A DNA stretch of 64,000 bases from an uncultured Reyranella sp. (GCA_937915145.1 CALDNT010000037.1:90016-154015), one strand, 5' to 3'; positions 16,685 through 26,558 are shown, counted from the stretch's first letter. Numbers and translations: made by a program. The notes: a model not told the origin generated them from the letters alone.

Positions 16685-18121
16685 TCAGAGACCGACTCGC
16701 GACTCAAAGTGAAAATCCCCAGGCTGGGTCTCTCCAGACTGGGCCCCGGCCAAGCCGACCACTTCACCCACCAGGCACAGCGTCGGCCCCGTCAGTCGTG
16801 CGTGCGTCGCCCGGCGTTCGATGGTGGCGAGCGTACCAACGACGCGGCGCTCGCGATCGGTCGTGCCATTTTCGATCAGGGCAATCGGCGTTGCTGCGGA
16901 CCGTCCATGTTGGATCAACCGACTGACGATCACCGGCAGGGTCGCGGCACCCATATAGATGACAACGGTCTGTCGCGGTCGTGCAAGCATCTGCCAGTCA
17001 AGATCGATGCTGCCATCCTTCAGATGCCCCGTCACGAAGACGCAGGCTTGCGCATGATCGCGATGGGTGAGCGGGATTCCTGCGCTGGCCGCACAGCCCA
17101 AGGCAGCCGTCACGCCGGGCACGACCTCGACGGCCACGCCCGCCCGGGTCAGCGCTTCGATCTCCTCGCCGCCGCGGCCAAAAACAAGCGGATCGCCACC
17201 CTTCAGGCGCACGACACTCTTGCCAGCATGGGCCAGCGCCACCAGGCGATCGTTGATCTCTTCCTGTGGTACGCAGTGATGCGCCCGGCGCTTGCCGACG
17301 TATATCCGCTCCGCGTCGCGTCGCGCCATGGCGAGCACTTCAGCCGAGACCAGGCGATCGTAGACGACCGTATCGGCGCGCTGCAGCAGGCGGTGGGCTT
17401 TCAACGTCAGCAGATCGGGATCGCCGGGACCGGCGCCGACGAGATGTACCATCCCCTGCGTTGGGCCGGCAGCAGAACCGGTCTCATGGCGCGTACTATC
17501 GAGCAGCCGGATCAGTTCTCGCCGCGCGCCGATCTCGTCGCCGGCCAGCGCCAGTTCGCCGATGCGGCCTTCGAACACGCGATCCCAGAAGCGGCGGCGG
17601 GTGCGCGACTGATCGAGCGTACGGCGCACCTGCTTGCGAAAGACCTCGGCAAAGCGCGCAAGTCGGCCGATCGCTGCCGGCATCGCCTGCTCAATCTCGG
17701 CCCGCAGCCGCCGCGCCAGCGCCGGCGCGGCACCGCCGGTCGAGATGGCGATGGTGATCGGCGCGCGGTCGACGATCGCCGGCATGATGAAGCTGGAGAG
17801 ACCGGGTCGGTCGACGACGTTCACCGGAACACAGCTCCGTTGCGCGGCGTGCGACACGCGCGCCTGCACAGCCTCGTCGTCGCTCGCAACGATGACCAGT
17901 GACGCCCCCACCAGATCCTCGTCGCCGAAAGCCCGGCCCGACCAGGAGATGCGGCCTTCGTCGATAAGCTGGGCGATCTCACCCACGACCGTGTCGGCGA
18001 TCAACGTTACATGGGCACCGGCGGACAACAGCAACTCGACCTTGCGCGCTGCAGCCTCGGTGCCGCCAACGACCAGTACGCGCCGCTCCTGCAACGACAT
18101 GAAAAGGGGGAACGTCCGCAT
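16685..18121 (-). CDS. cysG: Siroheme synthase (precorrin-2 dehydrogenase/SUMT fusion)
   Basis: A 478-residue fusion. Residues 1-210 form the precorrin-2 dehydrogenase/ferrochelatase part (VLVVGGTEAAARKVELLL). From about 222 the uroporphyrinogen-III methyltransferase part begins (VHLVGAGPGDPDLLTLKAHR), with VVRLKGGDPLVFGRGGEE and GVTAALGCAA. It makes siroheme for nitrite and sulfite reductases. The start overlaps the stop of the nasS'-'nasA chimera (TGATG), as expected for the 3' end of a nas operon. The nitrite reductase that would need the siroheme is absent from this locus. The track's longer ORF is a readthrough. Confidence 0.93.
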   Translation of the reverse strand: MRTFPLFMSLQERRVLVVGGTEAAARKVELLLSAGAHVTLIADTVVGEIAQLIDEGRISWSGRAFGDEDLVGASLVIVASDDEAVQARVSHAAQRSCVPVNVVDRPGLSSFIMPAIVDRAPITIAISTGGAAPALARRLRAEIEQAMPAAIGRLARFAEVFRKQVRRTLDQSRTRRRFWDRVFEGRIGELALAGDEIGARRELIRLLDSTRHETGSAAGPTQGMVHLVGAGPGDPDLLTLKAHRLLQRADTVVYDRLVSAEVLAMARRDAERIYVGKRRAHHCVPQEEINDRLVALAHAGKSVVRLKGGDPLVFGRGGEEIEALTRAGVAVEVVPGVTAALGCAASAGIPLTHRDHAQACVFVTGHLKDGSIDLDWQMLARPRQTVVIYMGAATLPVIVSRLIQHGRSAATPIALIENGTTDRERRVVGTLATIERRATHARLTGPTLCLVGEVVGLAGAQSGETQPGDFHFESRVGL

Positions 18122-19998
18122 CACGCAGCCTTCATAGTCCGCGCAGCGCGCAGAAGTGTCCGGAGTTCCGGGCGGCAGGAACCACAGTTGGTGCCGGCGC
18201 GAGTGGCAGCACCAATTGAATCGAGCGTGATCGCGCCGTCGGCAATCGCCACCTTTACCGACGCACATGACACTCCGAAGCAGGCACAGATATCGTCGCC
18301 ACGATCGACCGCGTTGCCCCCGTTCAGCAGCGCGTTGCGATCTTCGACGCGCAATTGGTCCATTGTCATAAATGGAGCCAGCCGCTGGCGCGCCGCTTCG
18401 TCCCGCGACTCGCCGAGCATCACCATGGCTTCGAGCCGGCCATCGCTGATCACTGCACGAACGCCGAGTTCGCCGTTCAGCCACGGTCCGGGATTGGTTG
18501 CACTCACGGCCGCCGAGAGGGCCTGTTGTGCAAGTGCGAGCGGCTGCTCCCCCGCCAACAGATAGGCGTGATAGCCGGCGCCTCTCACTCGCGTCCAATA
18601 GGTCACTTCTGGCAGCATCACCGGCCTGATAGCGAGAATCGTGCCATGCCAACGCATATCTAGACGGCGAATTTCGACCGGTGTGTGCTTCAGCTCGGGC
18701 TGACCGGAGATCGGATCGACAGCCGGGTTGACGGCGACGTTGATGGCACCGGCCCGCGAAATCTGCGCCGTCCAGTGCATGGGAGCGAACACCTCGCCCG
18801 CCCGCACGGCGTCCGTCACATGTACCTTCAGCACGGCCCGTCCCCAGTCACTCGCCACTTCGGCAATATCGCCGTTCACAAGCCGGCGGACGGCCGCATC
18901 GGCAGGGTGCAGCTCGACCGTCGGCTCGGGCCGATGGCCGGCGAGACGGGCGGATTTCCCCGTCCGAGTCATGGTGTGCCACTGGTCGCGCACTCGTCCG
19001 GTGTTGAGGCGCAGCGGTTGCGCGGCGCTCGGCGCGTGGGCCGGCTCGCGTGGCACCGTCGCGATGAATCGCGCCCGGCCGTCGGAATGAAGGAAGCCAC
19101 CGTCGGCGAAGAAGCGCGCGCCGGTCCACGCCCGGTCCGCGCGGGCCGGCCAGATGAACGGTGCCAGGGACGCATAGTCGCGATCACTCAAGTCGGCGCG
19201 AGCGCCGATATCGAAGCCACGGGTTCCACCATTCTCAAAAGCGGAGAGGGCGGCATGCTCACGGAAGATGTCCGCAACGCTTGTCCACTCAAAGGCTTGT
19301 CCGAAACCCAGGCGGCGCGCGACCTCGGCGACAATCCACCAGTCCTGACGCGCCTCGCCCGGTACGGGCAGAAACGGGCGTTGGCGTGAGATGCCGCGTT
19401 CGGAGTTGGTAACTGTGCCGTCCTTCTCGCCCCACGCCAGTGCCGGCAAGCGGATACGGCAGGCATCGACCGTGTCGCTGGCGCGCACCGCCTCGGAAAC
19501 GATCGACAGATCGCAATCCCGCAGCGCCGCACGCACGGATGCGGCATCGGGCAGGCTGGCGACCGGATTGGTCGCCATGACCCACACCGCCTTGATCCGA
19601 CCGGACTTCACCGCCTCGAACAGCTCGACTGCCTTCAACCCCGGCCGTTGCGCCATCCGGGAGCTTTTCCAAAAGCGTCCGACGCGGGCGACATCCTCGG
19701 GAGTGAAGTCCATGTGGGCGGCCAGCGTATTGCTGAGCGCGCCAACCTCCCTGCCGCCCATGGCGTTGGGTTGGCCGGTGATCGAGAACGGCCCCATACC
19801 CGGTCGACCGATACGCCCCGTCAACAGATGACAGTTGATGATGGCATTGACCTTGGTGGCCCATGATGCCTCGCGACAGATCTCGACCTCGAGTCCGTGG
19901 CGGCCGAACACACCCAGTTCCTTCGCCAGCACGACCGGCGCGCAGTCAACGAGAGGGATGATCCTCAGCGTCAGCTTCGGTCGTTTCAGATCGGCCAT
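18121..19998 (-). pseudogene. Chimeric ORF: NasS N-terminus fused to truncated assimilatory nitrate reductase NasA
   Basis: This uninterrupted 625-codon frame joins two proteins. Residues 1-49 (LRIIPLVDCAPVVLAKELG and HGLEVEICREASWA) are the start of NasS/NrtA, a periplasmic-binding-protein-like nitrate sensor. From about residue 48 it is NasA: KVNAIINCHLLTGRIGRPG, then PFSITGQPNAMGGREVG, through to the molybdopterin-binding C-terminus and a BFD-like [2Fe-2S] domain. That last domain has CACFGV near 571 and NCGSC near 605. NasA's first 300 or so residues, with the [4Fe-4S] site and part of the cofactor site, are missing, as is nearly all of NasS. An in-frame deletion at a shared Lys-Val codon pair is the simple explanation. 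Nitrate reductase activity is unlikely. Confidence 0.85.
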
Positions 19999-20149
19999 CG
20001 CCGCGCCGTCGACGATCTAATTAGTTGATTTATAATGTATTTTATTCTCTTGGCGGAGATTGTACCGGCGACCCCGGGCGGGTCCAGCAGGCGCGGCATG
20101 GCGCTCGCATGCGCAGCATGACCATCTCGCAGCCATCACGGCGAGCTTA
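19999..20149 (-). promoter_or_regulatory. AT-rich leader between nasT and the nasS'-'nasA chimera
   Basis: The gap holds a conspicuous AT-rich block on the minus strand (AATAAAATACATTATAAATC) in an otherwise GC-rich region, probably the promoter zone of the former nasS gene. Nearer nasT there are short self-complementary runs around CATGCTGCGCATG, but I could not find a convincing pair of ANTAR hexaloop hairpins. Confidence 0.3.
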
Positions 20150-20779
20150 TTATTTGAGCACTTTGACGTAGGTGACGATGTCCTGGGCAACTTCGCCGAT
20201 GCGCTTGTTCTGATCCATGGCGAGCTTACGCAGCAGTCGATAGGCGGCCTCTTCGGCGAGCCCCTTTTGCTCCATCAGCAGCCCCTTGGCCCGGTCGACC
20301 ATCTTGCGCTCTACCAAGGAAAGCCGGGCACGATCGAGCTCCTCGCGCATCGAGTGGTAGCAATTGAAGTGGGCAACGGCCACATCAACGACCGACCGCA
20401 CACGGTCTTCGGCCAATCCCTTCACGACATAGGCCGAGACGCCCGCCTCCATGGCCGCGGCGATTGTTGCGGGGTCCGACCGATCGGCGAACAGCGCGAT
20501 CGGCCGCGGTTGTTGCTCAGTGCTGCGACGCATGTCTTCAATCGAATCGCGGCTGGGACTGTCGATACTTACGACGATGACGTCCGGCCGCAGGGCGCTG
20601 ACCCGCGCGGGAAGGTCATGCGTGCCGTCGAGTCGCGCGAGCAGGATGTAGCCAGCGTTGCGCAAGCCTGTCTCGACGATGTCGGCACGCGCAGGATTGT
20701 CGTCGATCAGCAGTACGGACAGCGTTTTTGTCACAGGGGCCAGGGGAGTGGATTGCGACCCTGGAGCCGCAACTTCCAT
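20150..20779 (-). CDS. nasT: NasT-like ANTAR response regulator
   Basis: A 209-residue two-domain regulator. A receiver-like N-terminal part starts LSVLLIDDNPARADIVE. The ANTAR RNA-binding domain is at about 145-205, with KMVDRAKGLLMEQKGLAEEAAY, which is diagnostic. NasT normally binds hairpins in nas leaders to prevent termination and is held inactive by NasS when nitrate is absent. Its partner NasS survives here only as 49 residues of the neighbouring chimera, so NasT may be unrestrained. It ends 152 bases before the chimera and starts 9 bases after the kinase stop. Confidence 0.88.
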   Translation of the reverse strand: MEVAAPGSQSTPLAPVTKTLSVLLIDDNPARADIVETGLRNAGYILLARLDGTHDLPARVSALRPDVIVVSIDSPSRDSIEDMRRSTEQQPRPIALFADRSDPATIAAAMEAGVSAYVVKGLAEDRVRSVVDVAVAHFNCYHSMREELDRARLSLVERKMVDRAKGLLMEQKGLAEEAAYRLLRKLAMDQNKRIGEVAQDIVTYVKVLK

Positions 20780-20788
20780 GCCATCTGC

Positions 20789-22723
20789 TCAGGGCGCTGA
20801 ATCGACGAGCTTTCCGTCTTCCCACAAGCCGGCACGCACCTGGCCGTCGACACCAGTGACCTGACCGTAGCCTTGCCGCCGGTTGCCGCGAAAGCCGCCT
20901 TCGTAGCGTTCGCCGTCACCGAGCGTTTCGACCCCTGGGCCATCCAGCATGTCGGCATGGAATTCACCGGACTGCACGAGGCTGGGCTTAGCCAGCGTAC
21001 GACGAACGCCCAAGCCTTCCAGACGCCCCGCGACGAAGTTTCCTTCGGCGCGTTCGATGCCCGGCCTCTCACGAACACCGAGCCCCGTCGACTGGCCAGC
21101 GCGCCATTGTCCAGTGTAGCGCGTATCGTTACCCAGCCGCACGATGCCAAGACCGTTCAGCTGATCGGCATCCCAGTCCCCCGCCTGACGCTCGCCGTTG
21201 GTCAGATCGGCAACACCAAGACCCTGGCGTTTGCCGGCCACGACCTGGCCGACATAGCTGGCGCCGCCATCGTACGATAGCCGCTCTACGTTCTCGAGGG
21301 CGGGGCTGGCAGCGCGGGCCGCCACAATGCGCGCCTCGCCCGCCATCGACCGCGCGGCCTTGGACGCCTCGTCGGCACGATCGAGCACCGCACGTGCCTC
21401 GGACGCCGAGCGCTGGGCCTGGTCCATCAACGCTTTCTGCGCCGAACGATCCGGAGAAGGTGGTTGCGTCGGCGCCGCGGCCGGCGAAGTCGCGGCAGGA
21501 GCGACAGACGGCCCGGCGGGCAACGAAGGCGATGGCGATGGCGAAGCCGGCGACTGTGTCACGACCGGAATCGGCGGTGCCTCAGCCGCGGGGCGATCCG
21601 GCGGCGGGGCGACGGCAAATACGTCGCGTAGTTCCGGCTGAATTCGCCAAAGCGCCACGGCCACAACGGCAAGCAGCGCGACGATCGCCCAGAGTCCTGC
21701 CCAAGATCGCCGTGAGCGCGGCGGTGGTGGTGGCGACGGCAGTGGCACAGACGAAACGGGCTTGCCGCTTTCACGGCGAACACCACCGAGGCGTGGTGCA
21801 GCGGTCGCACCCGGCAACCGCTGAGTCAGCGCATCATCGGCCTGCGGCAGCGGGGCGCCAAACATGACACTCCAGTCGGCGACGGTCTGTGGTCGCTGAT
21901 CCGGCGCGAACGCAAGCCCACGGTCAATGGCAACGAGCAGTGTCTGATCGAAGCGATCCGCCTGCGTCACTGCCAGGGGTCGATACGGATCGGCGCCGAC
22001 CCGGCTCACCGCCTCCGGCGGCGGGATGCCGGCGACAGCGTGATGCAAGACCGCCGCAGCGGAATAGATGTCGCTCCACGGACCCTGCTTGCCGTCGAGG
22101 GCGTACTGCTCGATGGGCGCGTACTGCGGCGTCAGAATGCTGGTCAGGGTTCGCGTGCGCCCCCCCATGGCCTGACGTGCCGCACCGAAGTCGATGAGGA
22201 CCGGTACGCCGTCATGCCTGACGATGATGTTCGATGGCTTGATGTCACGGTGAAGAAAACCTTGAGCGTGCACGGCGCGCAGCCCACTCAACAGCCCCTC
22301 GGCAAGGCGGGTCACTTCGTCAGGCTGCAACCGGCGCTTCGGCTCCCGTAGTAGCTGCGCTACGCTGCGGCCGTCTTCGAACTCCATGACTGTGTAGGCG
22401 GTGCTGTGGGCCTCGAAGTAGCGGAGCACCGGGACGATGTGGGCGTGACGAAACCGCGCCAAGGCGCGGGCTTCGTCGAGAAACCGTTCCCGGCCCCAGA
22501 CGAAATCATCGGCAAAGCGCGCACCGCGCGATACCACCTCGCCATCCGGCCGTCGGACGGCGAACTCAACCGGGAAGTACTCCTTGATGGCTACGAATTT
22601 GGTGAGCTGGGTGTCGAAGGCACGATAGGTGATACCGAATCCACCGTGCCCGATGATTGCATCGAGCCGATAGTCGCCGAGCCGCGTTCCGAGCGGCAGG
22701 GCCTGATCGTTTTCATGTGACAT
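20789..22723 (-). CDS. Ser/Thr protein kinase with transmembrane segment and C-terminal MORN repeats
   Basis: A 644-residue protein. The N-terminal kinase domain (about 15-290) has a Gly-rich loop IGHGGFGITYRAFD, the VAIKEYFP Lys, FLHRDIKPSNIIV with catalytic Asp, and LIDFGAARQ as the DFG motif. A Pro-rich linker and one membrane helix (GLWAIVALLAVVAVALW) follow near 345. After that comes an Ala-rich helical stretch (about 430-465). The outside part holds several MORN repeats (YVGQVVAGKRQGLG, YTGQWRAGQSTGLG, YEGGFRGNRRQGYG). The topology suggests a receptor-type kinase with an extracytoplasmic MORN platform. The ATG at 22723 is preferred over the GTG two codons earlier. It ends 9 bases before nasT. 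Confidence 0.87.
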   Translation of the reverse strand: MSHENDQALPLGTRLGDYRLDAIIGHGGFGITYRAFDTQLTKFVAIKEYFPVEFAVRRPDGEVVSRGARFADDFVWGRERFLDEARALARFRHAHIVPVLRYFEAHSTAYTVMEFEDGRSVAQLLREPKRRLQPDEVTRLAEGLLSGLRAVHAQGFLHRDIKPSNIIVRHDGVPVLIDFGAARQAMGGRTRTLTSILTPQYAPIEQYALDGKQGPWSDIYSAAAVLHHAVAGIPPPEAVSRVGADPYRPLAVTQADRFDQTLLVAIDRGLAFAPDQRPQTVADWSVMFGAPLPQADDALTQRLPGATAAPRLGGVRRESGKPVSSVPLPSPPPPPRSRRSWAGLWAIVALLAVVAVALWRIQPELRDVFAVAPPPDRPAAEAPPIPVVTQSPASPSPSPSLPAGPSVAPAATSPAAAPTQPPSPDRSAQKALMDQAQRSASEARAVLDRADEASKAARSMAGEARIVAARAASPALENVERLSYDGGASYVGQVVAGKRQGLGVADLTNGERQAGDWDADQLNGLGIVRLGNDTRYTGQWRAGQSTGLGVRERPGIERAEGNFVAGRLEGLGVRRTLAKPSLVQSGEFHADMLDGPGVETLGDGERYEGGFRGNRRQGYGQVTGVDGQVRAGLWEDGKLVDSAP

Positions 22724-22729
22724 GGGCAC

Positions 22730-23293
22730 GCATAACCTGATGCCCTAGATGCGCGTTCCCGGGCAGGCGCACAAGCACCCCGAGGCAGCGCGCTCCGAAC
22801 TTCAACCGCTCAGGCTCAGCGTATGCCGGCAACCACAGGCGCAGCCGCCCGGCCGGAGCCAAAATCGCGCATCTCGGAAACCAGCTGCATGGCTATGATC
22901 GCCGCGCAATGCCCTATGGCCGTCAGCAGGGTGGCAGGCCGTGTCTGCAAGTATGGCGTCGGTTCGTGTGCCCGGCGTTCGTCTGACATGGCGAACCACT
23001 CCCAAAATTGCTTCGTCAAAAACAGCCGAACAGCCCGAAATATTTGGCTAGCCCCAAAAAGAAGATATCCTCGAAGGTACTTGAATTCAATAAAATGTTT
23101 CAATCCCAATGGGTTACGAGACAATTCGTCGACAAAACTGGAGCCCACAACAGGTCGCGGTATGATGCCGCTGCGACCACTGCTTATGGTCGTCCGACCC
23201 GACCAGGTCGGCGAGGCGCCGCCAACAACGGCCGCGATATTGACGCCGAGGCGGAGTAGGATCGCCTCTCACTTGTTGGGAAAAGAGCCCGCC
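22730..23293. other. 560-bp gap with no convincing gene
   Basis: Between the divergent kinase and SDR genes. A minus-strand frame (MSDERRAHEPTPYLQ..., about 22816-22989, 57 residues) is possible but has no recognisable family or ribosome site. The part from 23000 to 23140 is unusually AT-rich and may carry the SDR operon promoter. No clear -35/-10 pair could be fixed. Confidence 0.4.
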
Positions 23294-24049
23294 ATGAAGC
23301 CCGCGACCCAATACGACAATGCCCGGACCCTGGTCCTGACCGGTGCCAGCCGTGGCATCGGGCACGCCACGGTCAAAAAATTCAGCGCCGGCGGCTGGCG
23401 GGTGATCACGGTTTCACGCCAGCCCTTCAGCGTGCTCTGCCCGTGGCCGGGCGGTGACAAGAATCATGTGCAGATCGATCTGGCGAAACCAGACGATGTC
23501 GGCCGCGGCATCGAAGACATTCGCGAGCGCCTCGGTGGTGGTCGTCTGGACGCCCTGGTCAACAACGCGGCGATCTCGCCGAAGAATGAGGCCGGCCGCC
23601 GGTTGGGTGCCATCGACACCCAGTTCGATCTCTGGCAGCGGGTGTTCAACGTCAATTTCTTTGCGCCCGTCGCGCTGGCACGCGGCTTGATGACGGAACT
23701 GGCCGAGGCACGCGGCTGCGTGGTCAACGTAACGTCCATCGCCGGCAGTCGCGTCCATCCCTTCGCCGGATCGGCCTATGCCACCTCGAAGGCGGCGCTG
23801 GCCGCGCTGACCCGTGAGATGGCGCACGACTTCGGTCCGCGCGGCATTCGCGTAAATGCCATCGCGCCGGGAGAAATCGATACCGCGATCCTTTCGCCGG
23901 GAACCGAGCAGATCGTCGAGGAACAAATTCCGATGCGCCGCCTCGGCACGCCGGATGAAGTGGCCGACGTCATTCACTTTCTCTGCGAAAAAGGGGCAAG
24001 CTACGTTTCAGGCGCCGAGATCCAGATCAACGGCGGCCAGCACGTATAG
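23294..24049 (+). CDS. SDR-family NAD(P)-dependent oxidoreductase
   Basis: A 251-residue short-chain dehydrogenase. The cofactor motif TGASRGIGHA is at about residues 16-25, NNAAIS near 93, the catalytic Ser in NVTSIAGS, and YATSK supplies Tyr and Lys. The C-terminus ends SGAEIQINGG, the usual close. The track's longer ORF is upstream readthrough; the ATG at 23294 is chosen from the fold. It is followed immediately by DUF1445 and DUF2848 genes, which suggests one operon for a hydroxy or oxo acid pathway; the substrate is unknown. Confidence 0.88.
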   Translation: MKPATQYDNARTLVLTGASRGIGHATVKKFSAGGWRVITVSRQPFSVLCPWPGGDKNHVQIDLAKPDDVGRGIEDIRERLGGGRLDALVNNAAISPKNEAGRRLGAIDTQFDLWQRVFNVNFFAPVALARGLMTELAEARGCVVNVTSIAGSRVHPFAGSAYATSKAALAALTREMAHDFGPRGIRVNAIAPGEIDTAILSPGTEQIVEEQIPMRRLGTPDEVADVIHFLCEKGASYVSGAEIQINGGQHV

Positions 24050-24058
24050 GAGGCGATG

Positions 24059-24862
24059 ATGGACACCACGATCACAACGCTGCGGGGCGAAACCGGTCGC
24101 GACGCCCGCCGTCGAATCCGCGCCGGCGGCCACCGCCTGCCGACCTCTGGCATGGCGCCGGGCTATGTGCAGGGCAATCTCGCCATCCTGCCCAAGGAAT
24201 TTGCCGCCGATTTCGCCCGCTTTTGCCAGCTTAACCCCAAGCCCTGCCCGCTGCTCGCGTCTTCGGAACCGGGCGACCCGCGCCTGCCTGCGCTGGGCGA
24301 GGATCTCGACATCCGCACCGACATCCCTCGCTACCGCATCTGGAAGAAGGGTGAACTCGTCGAGGAAGTGAACGACCTCAAGAAAGTGTGGCGCGACGAT
24401 CTCGTATCGTTCGTGCTCGGCTGCTCGTTCTCGTTCGAGGAAGCGCTGATCGAGAACGGCCTCGAACTGCGCCACCAGACCTGCAACAGCAACGTGCCGA
24501 TGTACCGGACCAATATCGAGTGCACGCCGTCCGGCCCGTTCCACGGGCCGATGGTCGTCTCGATGCGCCCATTCAAGCCCGCCGATGCCATCCGTGCCGT
24601 GCAGGTCACCACACGGTTTCCCTCGGTGCACGGCGCGCCGGTACATCTCGGCAAGCCCGAACTGATCGGCATCAAGGATATCGCCAAGCCGGACTACGGC
24701 GATGCCGTGCCGGTGCGTGACGACGAATTCCCGGTATTCTGGGCCTGCGGCGTCACCCCGCAATCGGTCGTGGCTACAGTGAAGCCCGAGTTCTGCATCA
24801 CCCATGCCCCCGGCTACATGCTGGTGACCGACCTTCTGAATTCGCGGCTTGCCGTCCTCTGA
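24059..24862 (+). CDS. DUF1445 (YcsI-like) putative hydro-lyase
   Basis: A 267-residue protein of the YcsI/DUF1445 family: [19 protein letters not shown] near residue 30, [14 protein letters not shown] near 120, then [17 protein letters not shown] and the closing [15 protein letters not shown]. Members are annotated as putative hydro-lyases, and some mammalian relatives act on D-glutamate. AGGAGG lies 6 bases before the ATG at 24059, better than the ATG at 24056. It overlaps the next gene by one base (TGATG). Confidence 0.88.
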   Translation: MDTTITTLRGETGRDARRRIRAGGHRLPTSGMAPGYVQGNLAILPKEFAADFARFCQLNPKPCPLLASSEPGDPRLPALGEDLDIRTDIPRYRIWKKGELVEEVNDLKKVWRDDLVSFVLGCSFSFEEALIENGLELRHQTCNSNVPMYRTNIECTPSGPFHGPMVVSMRPFKPADAIRAVQVTTRFPSVHGAPVHLGKPELIGIKDIAKPDYGDAVPVRDDEFPVFWACGVTPQSVVATVKPEFCITHAPGYMLVTDLLNSRLAVL

Positions 24863-25551
24863 TGATGGCGCGTCTTGCATTTGACGGCCACGCCAAGGGC
24901 GCCGTGGAGAGTGTCACTGTCGACATCGAGAACCTGGTGATCGCCGGCTGGACCGGTCGCGACGTGACTGCGCTCAATCAACACATCGAGGAATTGAAGT
25001 CGATCGGCGTCCAGCCGCCCTCGCGGGTGCCGATTTACTACCGCGCCGCGGCGCAGATGCTGACCCAGGCCGACGCCATCCAGGTGCTGGGCGACGACAG
25101 CTCGGGCGAGGTCGAGCCCGTGCTGATCGGCGCGTCCGGCCGCCTCTGGGTCACCGTCGGCGCCGACCATACCGACCGCAGAGTCGAAAGCTACGGCATC
25201 GCCATTTCCAAGCAGATGTGCGCCAAGCCGATCGGCCGCGTCGCCTGGCGCTTCGAGGAAGTTGAACCACATTGGGACAGGCTGCTGCTGCGCAGCTTCG
25301 TCCACGAGGGTGGCAAGCGGGTTCTCTATCAGGAAGGCCCGCTGGCCCATATTCGCGATCCGCGCGAACTGATCTTCGGCTGGCGGGACGACAAGCGCCT
25401 GCCCATGGGCACCGTCATGTTCTGCGGCACCATGCCGGCCATCGGCACGATCCGCCCGTCGCCGCGCTTTGAGATGGAGCTCGACGATCCGGTGCTCGGC
25501 CGCAAGATCTCCCACGCCTACGACATTGAGGCGCTTCCCGTCGTTTCCTGA
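24862..25551 (+). CDS. DUF2848 family protein
   Basis: A 229-residue protein of the DUF2848 family, which has a fumarylacetoacetate-hydrolase-like fold. Landmarks are VIAGWTGRD, PSRVPIYYRAA, SSGEVEPVLI and a metal-loop-like YGIAISKQMCAKP. A later segment reads MPMGTVMFCGTMPAIG-like. Its start overlaps the DUF1445 stop, so translation is coupled. DUF1445 and DUF2848 together point to catabolism of a small acid. Its last 34 bases overlap the convergent hydrolase gene. Confidence 0.82.
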   Translation: MMARLAFDGHAKGAVESVTVDIENLVIAGWTGRDVTALNQHIEELKSIGVQPPSRVPIYYRAAAQMLTQADAIQVLGDDSSGEVEPVLIGASGRLWVTVGADHTDRRVESYGIAISKQMCAKPIGRVAWRFEEVEPHWDRLLLRSFVHEGGKRVLYQEGPLAHIRDPRELIFGWRDDKRLPMGTVMFCGTMPAIGTIRPSPRFEMELDDPVLGRKISHAYDIEALPVVS

Positions 25552-26366
25552 TCGGAAACGAAATCCACCAGGGCGGTTACGACCGCCGGATCGGCGAGCA
25601 ACCGATTGTGGCCGAGGCCCCGAGTGATGATGAGCTTGGCAGTCGAGAGCATATGTGCCGACCGCGCAGCCTCGCGTACCGGAACCCGGCGGTCGTTCTG
25701 ATCGTGGATCAGCAGAACCGGCAGATCGAGCCTGGCAGCGATGTGGCGAACATCGAAATCGTCGGCCGGACGACCGACGCGACTTTCGACCGACTCGATA
25801 AAGGCCGCCGCACCCCGCTTGGATAGACCGACTGACTGGGCGAAGCGCAGTAGTTCACGCTTGAGGCCGGAGGGCGCGGCAACCAATGCGACCTTCCGCG
25901 CGCCGCCATGGTGGGCGACCGAGAACAAGCTCATGGCCCCACCCATCGAGTGGCCAATCACCGCGTGTACAGGACCCAAGTGCGCCAGCGTGCGCTCGAT
26001 CGTATCGATGAATCTCACCGCGGTGAGTTCGTTTCCCGCCGACTCGCCATGTGCTGGAACGTCGAGCGCTACGGCGGCGAAGCCGCCCGCCAGCAACGCA
26101 TCGATGATCGCCCCGAACTGCGCGCGGTTGCCCTCGAAGCCGTGGACCAGCAGCACCACCGGAGCGCCGCTCGTACCCCAACGCCAGGCGATCAAACCTT
26201 CATCAAGCGCGAGTCGCTCGTCAGCCGCCGGAAGGTCATGCAGCGGTGGCGGCCGAACGTGGCGGCGCGGGTTCAGCATCATCCGGCGGAACACCGGCGC
26301 CACCATGACCGGTACCACGCGGCTGGCTGCGGCGAGGGCCGCGATCGACAACGAAAGGGCGGACAT
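25518..26366 (-). CDS. Alpha/beta hydrolase
   Basis: A 282-residue alpha/beta hydrolase with VVLLVHGFEGN (oxyanion region), the nucleophile elbow VIGHSMGGAMSL around residue 138, the acid in LLIHDQNDRRVP, and the catalytic His in GLGHNRLL. The N-terminus is hydrophobic (LSLSIAALAAASRVVPVMVAP) and may anchor or export the protein. ATG 26366 has a GGAGA upstream. The substrate is not predictable. Confidence 0.85.
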   Translation of the reverse strand: MSALSLSIAALAAASRVVPVMVAPVFRRMMLNPRRHVRPPPLHDLPAADERLALDEGLIAWRWGTSGAPVVLLVHGFEGNRAQFGAIIDALLAGGFAAVALDVPAHGESAGNELTAVRFIDTIERTLAHLGPVHAVIGHSMGGAMSLFSVAHHGGARKVALVAAPSGLKRELLRFAQSVGLSKRGAAAFIESVESRVGRPADDFDVRHIAARLDLPVLLIHDQNDRRVPVREAARSAHMLSTAKLIITRGLGHNRLLADPAVVTALVDFVSDQETTGSASMS

Positions 26367-26558
26367 GGCACGTTTTCTCCATAAGTGCATCTGCACCTAA
26401 TTGGTCGCACCAACCCGATTGCTCAAACGAACTTGCGTACTGCCTTCCGTAACTTTTCTTCATGCACCGGGCGAACGCATGGCTTCCCTGCGAGGTCGGC
26501 CTTGCGCGGATAGCGGTGGTAAACGTACGTTCAGCCCATCAGGGAGGGTTAAGTACCG

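Noticed and set aside
18121-19998. Reading the gene as an ordinary nitrate reductase
   Set aside because: The first 49 residues are NasS and about 300 N-terminal residues of NasA, including the iron-sulfur site, are missing.
22816-23148. 110-residue minus-strand ORF in the kinase-SDR gap
   Set aside because: No recognisable family or ribosome site, and the sequence is uneven in composition; kept only as a possibility in the gap entry.
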